This document shows, piece after piece, positions 34,540 to 46,986 of a stretch of 64,000 nucleotides of DNA. Numbering within the stretch: position 1 is the first letter of the stretch; every line of letters begins with the position of its first letter. The stretch comes from Acanthochlamys bracteata. Its lineage: Eukaryota; Streptophyta; Magnoliopsida; Pandanales; Velloziaceae. Under the pieces are notes generated by a model. That model ran no database searches. It saw nothing but the letters and a program-made list of their open reading frames with translations, and was not told where the DNA came from. Made by a program: the position numbers and the translations under genes. The stretch lies in the NCBI GenBank assembly GCA_019914995.1, contig CM034134.1, positions 4,658,463-4,722,462 on the forward strand. Direction: 5' to 3'.

Positions 34540-37500
34540 TAATATGTTGGCTTTTCTTCATTACGCCATTCAATTACGTCCCAATCTATATCATTTCTAA
34601 CTTGAGGATAAAGCTCTTCACATATAGGTTCAACCATTAGGTTTGAACATTCGGTTCTTGATACGCATCACCTTCTTCGTCCCACGAAATAGTGAAGGAT
34701 CAAACAAACTACGTTATAGAGCCTTCTGCACCATTCTCTAATCTTTACCCATCACATTATTAGGCATATAATATACTTGCACAGCTTGACATGCAAGAAT
34801 ATATAGATCATTCACATACCATCTCTTGTGATATTAATGCTAAAGAACTCTTCACTTATCTATATTGGTCTTTTCTACTCAAGATCAAACCATTCGCATT
34901 TGAATAAGTATATTCGATGATTCCCAATGTATGATAATTCTATAATCTCATCGAGAATGTCATAGAAAATAATGGAATCATCCATGTGGTTCCCTTCCAT
35001 ACAAACACCACTATTTTGTGTTGACATATCCATCCCGATACTTAGTCACATACTTAACTCCATTAATTACACATTCTTGATACTTCTTCACACAAAGGTC
35101 TAGCCTAGATGCAAGTGCACGTATTTTCTCACTAACAGCATCCGAATTCTCGTGACAGAGATGTCTTATCTAAAAGTAACACAAATTATATTCAACACAA
35201 GCATTCATACTTTGCGATTCAACCATCTTGATAATTCTTTTCCCTGCCTTAGTTCATAAGCTGAAGAATTCTCTGCCCGCATCAAATTCTCGTGCTCCCT
35301 ATTACACATGTTTATTATGAGTTATCAAAATAATATGTAATACTGATTAAAAATTTAGTTAAAAAACTTACAATCGCCACTCGTCTAGTTCGTGACAATT
35401 GTTGAGCACAAACCAAACATCCTTTTCAAAATTCTTCTGATTCTAAAATACCATATTGTAATAATCTAATAGGCTGAACTCTCTCAGAAAATACAAAAAC
35501 AGAGCCTACATGCGTGTGCCGTCCGTATCTCTATTTCTCTCTATTCTGTTCAAGATGTTATCTTCACCATTTAAATACATCATGCAGAATCCAAACACTC
35601 TTTTACGACATACACCTTCGCATTCGATCCTTCCGGACGTGCCATATTTTGAACGATTGAATTTGAACCTACCAATCGTCCTAAATAAAAAAAAATCAAG
35701 ATGTATAGTTAACAATTCATAAAACTATACATATTTTAATAAACTTGTTCAATAGAATCTTTTGAATGTACAACTAACCTTTCAATAGGGTACATCCATC
35801 GATATTGAATAAGCCCCGCAAGTTTGGCTTCATATGCCAAATGTAACGCTAGATGAACCATAATATAAAAAAAAACAAGAGGAAAAATCATCTCGAATTT
35901 GCACAAGGTCAACACTATCACATTTCAACACAAACTTCTAAAAAAAGTGCCAACTTATTGCACTTAGTACATCCTTATGTATTAAACCACGCAATCCAAT
36001 TGGCATAAGTCTTTGCAACAAAATGTGAAAATCATGACTTTCCAATCCAAGCATCTTATAATCTTTTATGTTCACACATCTTGAAATATTAGCTGCATAT
36101 CCATTGTAAAATTTGACTTGAACCCGTCTTTCTTCTGGCCTCAACACATAGTATACAGTGGCTTCACTGTCTTATTTTCTTCATGAATGAGATGCAGTTC
36201 CGGCCGTATGCCGATAGCATCCAAATCCTCTCAAGCATTGAAAGTATCCTTTGACTTGCCTTCGATATTCATTAATGTCCCAAGAATACTTTCAGCAATA
36301 CTATTTTCAATATGCATACCCTCAAGATTGTGGCGTATAAGCAAGTGTCTCCAATTAGACAATTTTCGAAAAATAGTCTTTTTACACCAATTTCAATGTG
36401 CATTTGGGTGCTTTTTTTTCTTCAATATAGGTGCTTTTCCAGACTCTATGCCTTTCACAACCTCCAACTGTAATGCAAATGTTTAGACTGTGACCTTCTC
36501 TCATGCTTATTGTTGAACTTCTTCCTCTTCCTTAGACGATTATTGATTGGTAAAATTCGTCGGTGATGTCTATAGCATATCTTATTCCTTATACTCTCCC
36601 ACGACGTATTCTTATTACAAAATTGACAAGCAAGCTTACCTTTCGTAACCCAGTCTAAAATATCTCCATATGTAGGAAAGTCACATATCGTACAAACGAC
36701 TGCAGCATGTAAATTGAAGGTACTCTGAGAAACTACACCATATTTTTTAATCCTACGTTCCCACAAATCATTCAGTTCATCAATCAGCAGCAATAAAAAC
36801 ACATCTAAATCTCTACCAGGTTGACTTGGTCCAAAAATTAGTAATGACAATATCAAAAAAGGCGCCTTCATGCATCTCCACGGAGGCAAGTTGTACGGTG
36901 TAACTATCACATGCCATATGCTTTATAGTTTACTCATGTAATTGAAGGGATTGAAACCATCCGTTGATAAGCCCAACCGTACATTACGAGGATCCTCCTC
37001 GAACGAAGGATACTTCTCATCAAAATGCCTCTAAGCTTTGCTATCCACCAAATGCCTTAATAAATTTTCTTTCGAGACACGCTCTTCTTAATGCCAACGT
37101 ATATATGATACAGTATTCCTTGTTATGAACAATCTTCGCAGCCTCGGAGTCAGTGAAAAGTAACACAACACTTTCTAGAAATCTTTTTGTCTTTCACATC
37201 TATATGCTTCCACCTTAGTTCGTTACATTTTGGAAATCTGACTAGTTCAACCAACTTTTTTCTAAAAAGCACACAATTATACTTGCATGCATTAATCAGC
37301 TCCCATCCCAATCCCAAATCTCATAGTACCCTTTTAGCCCCGTAATACGATGATGGAATTTAGTGACCTTCAAGAGCAATGTCACATAATATCTGCAGAA
37401 TATCATCTATCATCTTGTTGGTTGCTCGATTTCGCACTTTAGCATTAAGCAACCTCACGATGAACGAAAAAAAAGAAGGTCCATTACCCGGAAAATAATG

Positions 37501-37544
37501 GTCTTTGAACATCCCTTAACAAAGAATTAAGCCTATCAAGTTCA
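34540..37544 (-). pseudogene. CACTA transposase tnp2, main part (tnp2 core, DUF4218, DUF4216)
   Basis: From high to low coordinates: DEKYPSFEEDPRNVRLGLS followed by TDGFNPF (about 37030-36960), then PYNLPPWRCMKAPFLILSLL (36900), FGPSQPGRDLDVFLLLLIDE, CTICDFPTYGDILDW and CQFCNKNTSW. These are the conserved blocks of the tnp2 transposase family. Next come a DUF4218 segment (LESHDFHILLQRLMPIGLRG, 36050; FPLVFFYIMVHLALHLAYEA and QYRWMYPIERLV, 35880-35790) and a DUF4216-like C-terminus (IELSYIGNHRIYLFKCEWF, about 34930; VQVYYMPNNVMGKDW, about 34760). Many stops and frameshifts occur. The N-terminus lies beyond the solo LTR at 40350-40613. Confidence 0.88.
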
Positions 37545-37549
37545 TCATT

Positions 37550-40206
37550 TGTAACACCCCATACTTCACGTGGGCCAGCATTAATTAAAACCAACCACTA
37601 TACCTATCTCATTTTTTTTTCTTTCTTCTAACCTTTCAATTTTTCTTTCCTCCCGACGCGACGCAGCACTCTTCTCTCCCCCACCGAGCCTTCCTTCCTC
37701 CGACATCGGATCTTCCTCTCCGGCAGCAAGAGCATCTCCTTCACCTACAAAATTTCAGTCTTCTTCTTTCCGTTCCTCGCCGTTGCATTTTCTTCAATTT
37801 TCACTGCGCGGGGTGAAAACTAGGGATTTCGCCGGACTTCCGGCTAGGGTAAGCAACTAAAATTCATCCCTTCATTTCAGTGATGCTTTTCTCTTATTAG
37901 TTGAGACGAATTTTCACTTGTATTGAGAATTTCACCGCCGAGCCGACGAAATCATTTTTCAATGATTTATGACTGCCGGCTTGCAATAATATCTTGGAAT
38001 GTTTTTCTTAATTTAGTGGTTGTTGTTTGCTTCGTGTAGCTGCTTGAATTTTATTCCGGTCGAAATTCCCTCCGGGCAGCACTATTCACGCCGGATTCCG
38101 GCAGTTGAGTGGGCCCCACCTGTAGGTAAGTTAAACTACGTGTTAATGTGCATTAGACGCTACTACGTTGATGGATAATTAATTAGTTTTCGTTTAATGA
38201 TCGCAAGATTGGAGAAAATTGGTGATTTTCAAAGGTTCGAAGCTAATTTGAAAATTTATCGTCTCGTTTAAATCGGTAAGCTTTCTAGTTTTGCTATCGT
38301 TAGAATAATTGCGTAGTGGATAGGATTAAGTAATTGGTTGTTTGGTTGAAATCCTATTATGAAATTCCGCCGTTTCGGCGACGTGCTTATAAAGGATTGT
38401 GATAGATATTATGATTGTTAGATTAATTTCGTTTAACGCAATTAAGTAATAGTTGTGCCATGTGTGTGTTATAGCTTTTCGTTGAGGAACGTGGACTAAG
38501 GGATTTGGCTTAGAGTAATCAGTGGACTAATTGATCACGGGAAAACAGGTGAGGGTTACCATGCCTTTCTCTCTTAGTTTGCGTTAGGCTGTTGGCACAG
38601 GTAACATCCATTTGGAACTTCGGCAAAATTTGCCACCTTCTTTATATTGAATAAATTACTCCTCATGCTAGATAATGACTATATGTGTGGAGGATGTTCG
38701 TAGGAATTCTCTATGGACTAATCAAGTAGCATGTGGTAACTAAAGGTCTTACCGTTGATTTATGTCTATAAAGAGCATTAGTGGTTATATATGTTATATA
38801 AGTTCTTACATGTAAAGCCTAGTATGCTTAGAGCATGGTTATTGTTAACCGTAATGATATCAAGTATGGTAACTCTGCACAAATCGAGAATGTTTATTAT
38901 TTATATTGCATGACCATTATCTTTGAGCATTGATAAACGAACTATGAAATCATGTATATGCTTAGAGACATGATTTATATTGAAGTAAAATGGCATGAGT
39001 TGCATGTCCTAATGCATAGACACTCGCGCTGCACGAGGGCAGGCGAGTCAGGGGCTGAGATCAGGACCCCAGTGGGTGTGGGGCGGGCGCCCACCTATGG
39101 CCATAGTATTTTAGACCCATACGCGTGGGGGCGATACCACGGCCCATCCGGTTCGATCACCCGAATGGTTGTACCTCGCCGAGGCAGGAGTAGCCTGGTT
39201 TGTAGGTTGAGCTAGAGATTGGATCTCGCTCTATATTATATCTTTATCTTCCTAATTCCCTGACTAGTGTTACATCATGGATATAGATAGATAAACATGT
39301 ATGATATCATATTAGACATATTTGGATAATGCACGATGCATATATGAATGCATAATGGTATTATAGTGTGCATAGTGGACTTTATGTATTTAGAATGCTA
39401 TAGTGAAAGAGATATGAACTATGTAGTTTGTTCTCATAGTATACATGACATCTAATGAATATTATTGCATATTATTATAGCATGATATCTTTTGGACTGC
39501 ATTAGTTGCATGTCAAAGCCCTCCGTGTCTGTTCTTATTGGAAACTAGGTTGGTATGGGACGACCTAGGACCCAATAAAGTTTGTTCTGCTCTAATCGTT
39601 GCATTTGTTGCATGTAGCAGATAGAATTGAAACAATCAGGGTAATGCATTAGAAGCCCTAAATGGTGCATTCTGTTATTTCACCTCACTGAGTCTGGGCT
39701 CATCCCTTTTTTCTTTCTTTGGCCTCTCCCAGATATTCCAGGTACTAGCGGGAGCTGACAGGATATAGCACTGAGTTTTGATATAGCACGTCGACGGTAG
39801 ATCCGTGTACTCATAGTTTATTTTGGCATATAGATGGCTCTGTTATTTCCTTAAGATATGTATTTCTCTTATATCTTTTTGGCTTTGTATTTGATTTGTA
39901 AATTGAAGTTTTGGATATGTAATAGGTGTTGGTGGCTACCGGTAGCCCATAGATATTTTATTTGGTTGGTTTGGTATTGAAAGTATTTGTTTGCTTTTGC
40001 TTTGTTTTATTGTTATCAAATAATTTATTGTGGTACAGGTTTCCCTTGAAATTATAGGGAAGGTTCTGCCGAAATTTTATTTATTTGAAAATGTTTGGTG
40101 AACCGTTGATGATGTTTTTGGGTCAGGCTTACTAGACTGGATCCAGTTTGGATGTTATCTAGACAGGTCTAGTCTAGGTCGGTCGCGGTCGGGTTGGGTC
40201 GTGACA
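37550..40206 (+). mobile_element. Solo LTR 4 (2.66 kb) inserted in the CACTA tnp2 gene
   Basis: It runs TGTAACACCCC to GGGTCGTGACA with a perfect TSD TCATT (37545-37549 and 40207-40211). tnp2 coding continues on both sides (LNSLLRDVQ to the left, DDQLFEMIQDVNRSMFVDVG to the right). No internal retrotransposon sequence is present. It is the shortest of the complete copies. Confidence 0.93.
39018..39232 (+). repeat. Conserved GC-rich block in solo LTR 4
   Basis: Same block as in LTRs 2 and 3, with GGTTCGATCACC at 39150-39161 and CTCGCCGAGGCAGGAGTAGC following. Confidence 0.8.
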
Positions 40207-40211
40207 TCATT

Positions 40212-40613
40212 ATTCTCTGCAGTTTGAAAGATATGATCCTCACACCCAACATCAACGAACATGCTTCTATTCACATCTTGTATCATTTCAAATAACTGAT
40301 CATCGTCATTATCACTCTCTATTTCATTTATCTGAACTGCACTAGTCTCTTAAATTCTCATCCGACGATCTATTATAGGAAATAATTCTCCATTTTCACT
40401 AAGAGTTGTATACCATCCCATGATTCCTTTTGTTACTAAGTGTATTTCAATCACTTCCCAGGTTTGCCGATACACATTTAAACAAAATTTGCATGGGCAT
40501 CGAATTCTCTCCATATTCTCGAAATGTCCGTGAGCAAACTTCATAAATTGCTCAACTCCATTGATATATTCTTTGCTCACTCTATTTTTAATTCTCATCC
40601 AACTTTTATCCAT
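40212..40613 (-). pseudogene. CACTA transposase tnp2 N-terminus (transposase-associated domain)
   Basis: It starts MDKSWMRIKNRVSKEYINGV at 40613, followed by EQFMKFAHGHFENMERIRCP and CKFCLNVYRQTWEVIEIHLV. The MDKSWM start, the Y-x-x-G-V-x-x-F block, the C-P-C-x-x-C cluster and the V-x-x-H-L block define the transposase-associated domain at the N-terminus of plant CACTA transposases. The frame continues into the acidic DDDQLFEM segment and is then cut by solo LTR 4. Confidence 0.92.
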
Positions 40614-41700
40614 TCCTACAACAAACTATATAAATAAACTTGTTACAATTAGATAAAATATTAGTATAATCCTTATAATCTTTTATCTCGTACAATTACT
40701 ACAACTACTTATTTATAATCTATTAAATTAATTTATAAGAAATTCTAATATTGTTTATAAATTTGAATCAATTTGACATCCAAATTGAAGTTCATAACAA
40801 ATACATAACATTAATAACAAGTACATAACAAGTTCATAATTTAACATTCAAATTGAAGTTCATAACATTAACTTGTAGGCATCACACTTGAAGTTCATAT
40901 TTTAATTCGAATTATGTTTACTATTTCCTGGGAAAGCACTCTTATACCCAACTTAAAGACATTCAATCAACCATTAAAAGAGGCAACATTCACAATTTAA
41001 CATTCAAATTCAGAAGCAATTCTAATGTTTATCTATAAATCAACAAAATCACAAAAAAATACAATTGAATAAACAAAGACTCATCTGAGTGAACCTGGCC
41101 AGAGTAAACAGCGAGCAAACGACGAACGGAGGCAATGGCAAGTAAACAGTCCACTGCCGGCGAGTGTCCGAGCTAACAGAGGATGAACAGTGAACTAACG
41201 ACTGGGAGCAGTGAGCTAAAGGTCGGCAGAACAATTTGCAGTGGATGTCGGAGTGAACCTGGCCGGTAGAATGAACAATTCGACGGAGCTAGCCGACGGA
41301 ACGAACAAATCGAGGGAGCTAGCCGGTGGAGAGGAAAGAAAGCTTGCTGGTGGAGAGGAAAGGAAGCCGTCTGGTGGAGATCTGCCCGGTGAGCAAACGG
41401 AAGGGTGGCTGGAGAAGATCGCTGGCGGAGTGGCGAGTGAACGCAAGAAAACATAGAATTCGAGTGGGAGAAGACAAGAAACACTCGGGACTGCTCGAAC
41501 GGGTTGCGTTCGAGATTGCATTCCAAACGTTTGAGATCTTTTTATTATATATTTTTATTATTTTTTTAAAAATAAAAAAATAGAGATTATTTTTTAAAAA
41601 AATAAAAATAGAGATTATTTTTTTAAAAAAATAAAAATATCCTATATTTAAGAAAAATTCTATTTTATAAGCAATCCCAAATGCACCCAAGTCTACAAAA
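40614..41700. other. Upstream region of the CACTA transposase genes
   Basis: AT-rich up to 41050, then a GC-richer stretch (41089-41520) with short imperfect repeats (AGTGAACCTGGCC at 41090 and 41252; GGTGGAGAGGAAAG at 41325 and 41350). By position this could hold the promoter and leader. The open frames on both strands here show no domain. Confidence 0.45.
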
Positions 41701-43665
41701 AACAATAACGACTAAACAAGCAGTAGTCACTATAGATAATAGCGGCTAATAAAAACACTAGTCGTTTATTATAAAACAATAATGACTAACAAATACTTTA
41801 GTCATTATTAATGATAACCACGACTACGATGGTAAGTCCCTATTAATAAAACAGAACTTTAGGATGATATTGTAATTTTTTATTTCTCAAAATTTTATCT
41901 ATAACTAAATTAAGTAAAATTTGTACCGTTAGATATGATCTAGAGTTTTGCTATATCATATAAAAAAATTAAATTGTTTACAGAATTTGATTATTCCATA
42001 TTAAAAGATAATTAGTGGACATGTGAGATTCGATAATCTTAAGACATAAATAGAAGCACTAAATTATATTCGAATTTGACAAAATTTGTGCGAATAATAA
42101 TATTGGACATATCTAACGGGTTGGATCATCTATTTAATATTTGAAATATTGTAACTTAAGTGAATAAACTAGCAACAATATGAGTGCAAGTTAACGATCA
42201 TAACAGTTCAACTCCTACATTGCCTAAATCACGTAAACTCGTTCGTTGCATATTCAAACACAAGATCTAAACCGTTAAATATATTTTCAACAAGCACATT
42301 ATCCTTCAAGCAAATTTCATAAAATTTTTATATAATCTAATACTCGTTCCTTACCACCAAATTAATAAATCTAATACATTCATTAAATGTTTATTGCGAT
42401 TGGACATAAGCAACAATGTATATGATCTAAAATTTTGACAGTATCAAATATTAAGAATGTAGATTACATCAAATAGTTTTGATTTGTATAAAACAAACCA
42501 TAACAATTATTATCAAATTAAATATAATTTACAATACTACCAACTAACAGAGACCATACTCGCTATTAATAGCCATTAGCGTGTGGTTATTCTGGTTAGT
42601 CGCTATTACTTTAAATACAGTAGCGACAGAGGGTGGAAACAAGTTGTTGTTAAAAGTAACTGTGACTAAAAACTGTACTAGGCGCTCATATGTTCCATTT
42701 TTTTATTTTTTTAAAAATTCATTTATAAGTTGTTTGAGTAAAATTTGTATCGTTTGATATGATCTCAAGTTTTGATATATCATATAAAAATAAAATTAGA
42801 TTATTTACATAATACGTTTTTTGTATATTAAAAGATAAATAATGGACGAGTGAGATTTAACAATTTTAAGGCATATGTCGGTGCACTAAATAATATCAGA
42901 ATTTGACAAAATTTTGCATGAATAATACTATTATAGTACAGGAAATATTTAACTGTTTGGATCATCTATTTAACATTTGCAATTGTGTAACTTAAGTGAA
43001 TAACCTAGCAACAACATGAGTGTAAGTTAGCAATTCATAACACTTATACTCCTACGTTGCCTAAATCACATAAACTCATTTGTTGCATATTTCAAATAGA
43101 AGATCTAAACCGTTAAATACAATTCAAACAAGCAAATTATCCTTCGAGCAAATTTTCATAAAATTTGGATATAGTCTAATGCTCCAATGCATATCAATAT
43201 ATCAACAAGTCTTATACGTCCTTAAATATTTATTGTGATTGAACATAAATAACTATAATATGATCTAAAATTTTCTCAAAAGGATATATTAAAAATGTAG
43301 ATTACATCAAATGGTTTAGATACAATAATGGCGACTAGAGGGTGAACTAGTCGCCACTATAAATCCAATAGCTCATTGATTACTATATTACTCGCCATTA
43401 ATTGAAAGCAATAGCGACTAACATAGCTCGCGTCGCTATTACTAACATAGTGGCGACCGTGAGTCAAATGAGTCGCAGTTGTGACAACAATAGTGACTAA
43501 TTATTTCTCCGATCATGTTTGCTTGTATATTAGGGAATCCGTGCATACTTTAGTCGCTATTGTTTTAATTAATAGTGACTGGTGGTTAGTTAGTCGCCAC
43601 TAATCTGGGTGGCGACTGTTTTTGCTTAGTCGTTGTAGAGCTAATCATAAAAGTGGTTTTTCTGG
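41700..43665. repeat. Right subterminal region of the CACTA element, with a tandem duplication of about 0.84 kb
   Basis: Three clusters of GTCGCTATT/GCGACTAA motifs (41705-41850, 42545-42680 and 43320-43660) are separated by two homologous AT-rich blocks (about 41870-42540 and 42700-43320). These blocks share, in order, TAAAATTTGTA, GATATGATCT, TTAAAAGATAA, TTGACAAAATTT, AACTTAAGTGAATAA and AGATCTAAACCGTTAAATA. The offset is about 0.84 kb. Confidence 0.75.
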
Positions 43666-43673
43666 TAGTGGAA

Positions 43674-44834
43674 GCCTTCATCTCTTCCAGGTTTGTTTTA
43701 GAGTTTATTACATTTTTCTTGCGATTGTTCCAACTTGTTGTGTGTATGGCTTAAGTCAAGTGCTATTTCAGCAAATCTTTGATTTTGGAGCTTCAATAGT
43801 ATCATTGAATCTTGGATGAGTTTCAGCAAGTCTTCGTTTAGTCCCTTTTCTTGAAGGATTTGTTTGGGATCAAAAGACAGTAAACATTTTTCGCATTTTG
43901 ATTCCTGAGATCCGATTCTCTATTAGATATTAATTAATTGTAGCAACAAATGAAGACACTTCACATCGGCTATCAAAAATCTCAATGTACATACTATAAT
44001 TTTCATGTTTCTTCAAGATCTCCTTGTTATTGTTCTCCAACGATGAAATCTTATTTCATTTTACTTAAGAAGCTTGTGATGAGAATTTTCAATGGCTTCG
44101 CAGTGATGCTGTGAAGATGAAGTGAAATACTTACCTGCTAACGGTGAAGATGTTGAAGAAGATATTGTTGTTGCTTACTGACAACAAAGTTCGTGTAGTG
44201 AGACCTTTCAACTATAGAACACCTTTGAAAGTAGTACCCATGCAAATAACTCATGAGAAAAGAAGTGGTTGTCATTGCGATGATTATATGTAATGTATAC
44301 AATGAACTATTGTATGAAATGGATATCATTTACAATTCGATCTATACACAATTGTTATGTACAATGAAATATTATTTACAATTTTGGATGTGAAAGTCTC
44401 TTTCAGCTTCCACAGCAACCCTTCCATGAAGGGTCTACAATAATGCACGAACTGTATCACATGTTTTGCTTGTGAACTAAACAAAATTACCAAATCAAGG
44501 AAAGTGCATTGTACAGCACAAAAATTATCTTCTAACTGATGGAACTCTAAGAAGAGATAGGAACTCTGAGAAGCGATAAGACTACTAACCTAGAATTTTC
44601 ACATTTCAATAAGTTCATACAGTATACAAGGCATTCCTTGATACCATAAAGCACAGCTAAAATGAGCTAAGTGGAGAAGTCAAATATAGGGGGGATAGCG
44701 ACACAGCCGCCATAATGCGTTGTGCGGATGTGTCTCACACATAGTCGTCTAATCCAGCATCCAACAGCTCTTGTAGATGCAATCGACATTTGTCCTACAG
44801 GGCCACATGAAGCCAGTCATCCTCTCATGCACCC
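43674..44834. other. Unassigned region after the CACTA element
   Basis: No domain recognised on either strand. It continues the sequence left of 31840. Confidence 0.4.
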
Positions 44835-45268
44835 AAGGATGTCAAAATGAGAATTTTAGGTATGATAGTTTCATCTAAATAGGATAGTAAAATTGAGTTT
44901 TAAAAATATGATCGTAAGATTTTACGCACTCATAAATTTTACAATTTTTTTTTAAATACCATTCTATGGCTTTAGTACCATTAAAGTTATAAAAATTTAT
45001 TTATAACTTTTTAAAATATTTACAAAATTTTAAATAAATTCTTTTAAATTTAATAAAAAAATCCTTTTGTATTTTTTAGAAAATATCTCAAAATTATATT
45101 TTTCAAACACTTTCTAAAATTCTATAGAAAACTTCCTAAAATTTTGTAAAGAAACTCCCTAAAATTCAGTTAATTACAAAATTCATTCAAAAGTAAAATC
45201 GTATAAAATTGTAAAAGATTGGGATCTGACTGGATTTTAAGATTTAATCGAAATTTTGATAACCTTGC
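44835..45268. mobile_element. Probable hAT-like MITE
   Basis: The left end AAGGATGTCAAAAT and the complement of the right end GCAAGGTTATCAAAAT are similar. Flanks ATGCACCC (44827-44834) and TTGCGCCC (45269-45276) agree at 6 of 8 positions. The interior is very AT-rich without an ORF. Confidence 0.4.
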
Positions 45269-45909
45269 TTGCGCCCTTTTGCACATCTAGGCCTTTGTAG
45301 AGCAAACGCATCTTCTTAGTTTAAAAATTCACTTTTGTAACTTAGGTGCGAAGATGAGCCAGGCATGTCTGTTCGGAAAAAAAAGACTTTCTGACTTCTT
45401 TGAATTTGAAATAGTGCTAACACTTGCTCTAAAATTTATTGAAACTAAGCTTTATTCCTAAATCATCTCAACCTTGGAACAATTTTTCTCCTCCTGTAAC
45501 TATTTCATAATTAATTTTTTTATTTTGATAATTCGCTTGCTTCTACCACAACCTCAATCGATCGACCTATACTTAGAATTTTACAACACTCACGACATAA
45601 GATGAAAGAAAATCACAACAAAAGGTATTCCCTTTTCTTCTACGAACTTAATAAATGTCATCACCGCGATACCACTATGCTTGGTAACTCAATCCCCATA
45701 CATATAGGCCTTGATATCAGTCCTTGATCCTTCGCAAGTTAATTATCAGTAGTAATATTGGTAGAAGCCACTAAATCATTATCTTGAATTCTATTCTGAG
45801 CACAATTTCGTTAGTTCCCATTATGTCGTAAGACTGATGGTCGCACGATTTCACTTAATGCGGTCAATACAATGAGATCCATAACACGATATTGAATCAC
45901 TCGATAATG

Positions 45910-46330
45910 GAGTTATAAATTAGGTTATGATTGTTGCATTGTGATTGATATCTCAGTTCAACAATTATTGAAACAAGTACATCGTGTGTAGCCATGTCGG
46001 GTCGTGCTCAACACAAGAAATTTGTTCACAACACAAGTCAAACTCCAATTATTTGTTAACTGAGTTATAAAGTATGTAATAGATTGTCTCATTGTGTTTG
46101 ATATATCAGTTCAAGGTTGGTCGAGACATGTTTATTGCGTGCGACCCTGTACGACTGCGTGCAACATAGGACATTCGTCCGCAACAAATCGAACTTTAAA
46201 TAGTCGTTTACTGAGTTATAAAGTAGGACATAAATGTTGCATTATGATCGATTCTAGGTTCAACGCATTGGAAACCACGTGGCAAACACGTCTCGTTGAA
46301 TATAAAGGAAACTGTATAAAATTTTTCAAT
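45910..46330 (+). repeat. Tandem repeat, 151-152 bp period, about 2.7 copies
   Basis: GAGTTATAAA starts at 45910, 46062 and 46213. Each is followed by TTGCATTGTG-like and GAT(A)TCTCAGTTCAA-like blocks and, in the first two units, a GTGCGACC/GTCGGGTCGTG zone and a CACAACA(A)GTCAAACT-like zone. Units are diverged, so this is an old satellite-like array or a duplicated repeat fragment. Confidence 0.7.
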
Positions 46331-46699
46331 TTGAAACATACCCATCACTACTTACAAATTTCTTAAACCACTCAACCACTATTCCAAAATCATGTTGCAA
46401 CTCCAAAATGATATCTATCCTACCTTAAAAAGTGTTCCTATTTTTTTCAACCAATTTTCTATTTTCCTCTTGCTGTCGGTGTAGTGTTCGATAGACTTTC
46501 CGCAAGCAATTCTATCCTTGCCACAGTTGATTTCCTCACTTTCGACAATGATGTCAACCAATGTCCATTCCGATTGGAAGACGAATTCACCAATAACTCT
46601 CCTACAATCGACCTACAATTTTTTGTCTAACTCTTGCTCTATGGCTCGGATGAAGTATTTCATTCTTTATCTAAACTTTATAAATTTTCTCACCGTGCG

Positions 46700-46986
46700 C
46701 GATGCCTCTAATAGGGATATGTGTGGAACATGAACTCAAGAGGGTGGGTAAATTGAGTTATGGCAAAATAAAAATCAAACGCTCTACTGTTTTGAAGATA
46801 GTCACTGAATAATAAAATCAAACTCAGTCGATCAGAAGATTACTGACTAGTGATAGAATGTTAACTAAACCTCACGCTAAAGTTGTTAGCACAATATATT
46901 TAAATAAAATAAACACAAGTGCTAAGAGATGCAAACCTTAGCAATGATTGCCAAATATGCGTTATCATCAAATAGGATTTCCAACA
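46700..46986 (-). repeat. Start of a Sirevirus-like 3' LTR
   Basis: On the minus strand, TGTTGGAAATCC at 46986 follows a purine tract AAAAGGGGGAGG, the normal junction of Sirevirus 3' LTRs. The other LTR end cannot be fixed; a CCCACCCTCTTGAG motif near 46740 recalls the pyrimidine-rich motif late in such LTRs. Confidence 0.55.

Larger units (their letters stand above)
31843..43670 (-). mobile_element. CACTA (En/Spm-type) element with decayed transposase genes
   Basis: The left end is CATTACAAGAAAAATGG and the complement of the right end is CACTACCAGAAAAACC. GAA flanks both (31840-31842 and 43671-43673), giving the 3 bp TSD of CACTA elements. Subterminal zones carry many TAGTCGCTATT/GCGACTAA motifs. 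Inside, on the minus strand, are a tnp2-type transposase (40613 to about 34540) and a second ORF of the Transposase_24 type (34401 to about 33050). A 2.66 kb solo LTR sits in the tnp2 gene. Length without the LTR is about 9.2 kb. Confidence 0.92.

Noticed and set aside
39150..39161. Possible tRNA gene because of GGTTCGATCACC
   Set aside because: No acceptor stem, D arm or anticodon arm can be folded around it; kept only as a B-box-like motif.
41173..41705. Overlapping 80-130 residue frames on both strands
   Set aside because: Low-complexity Ser/Pro/Leu composition in a GC-richer repeat stretch upstream of the CACTA genes; no domain, and frames on opposite strands mirror each other.
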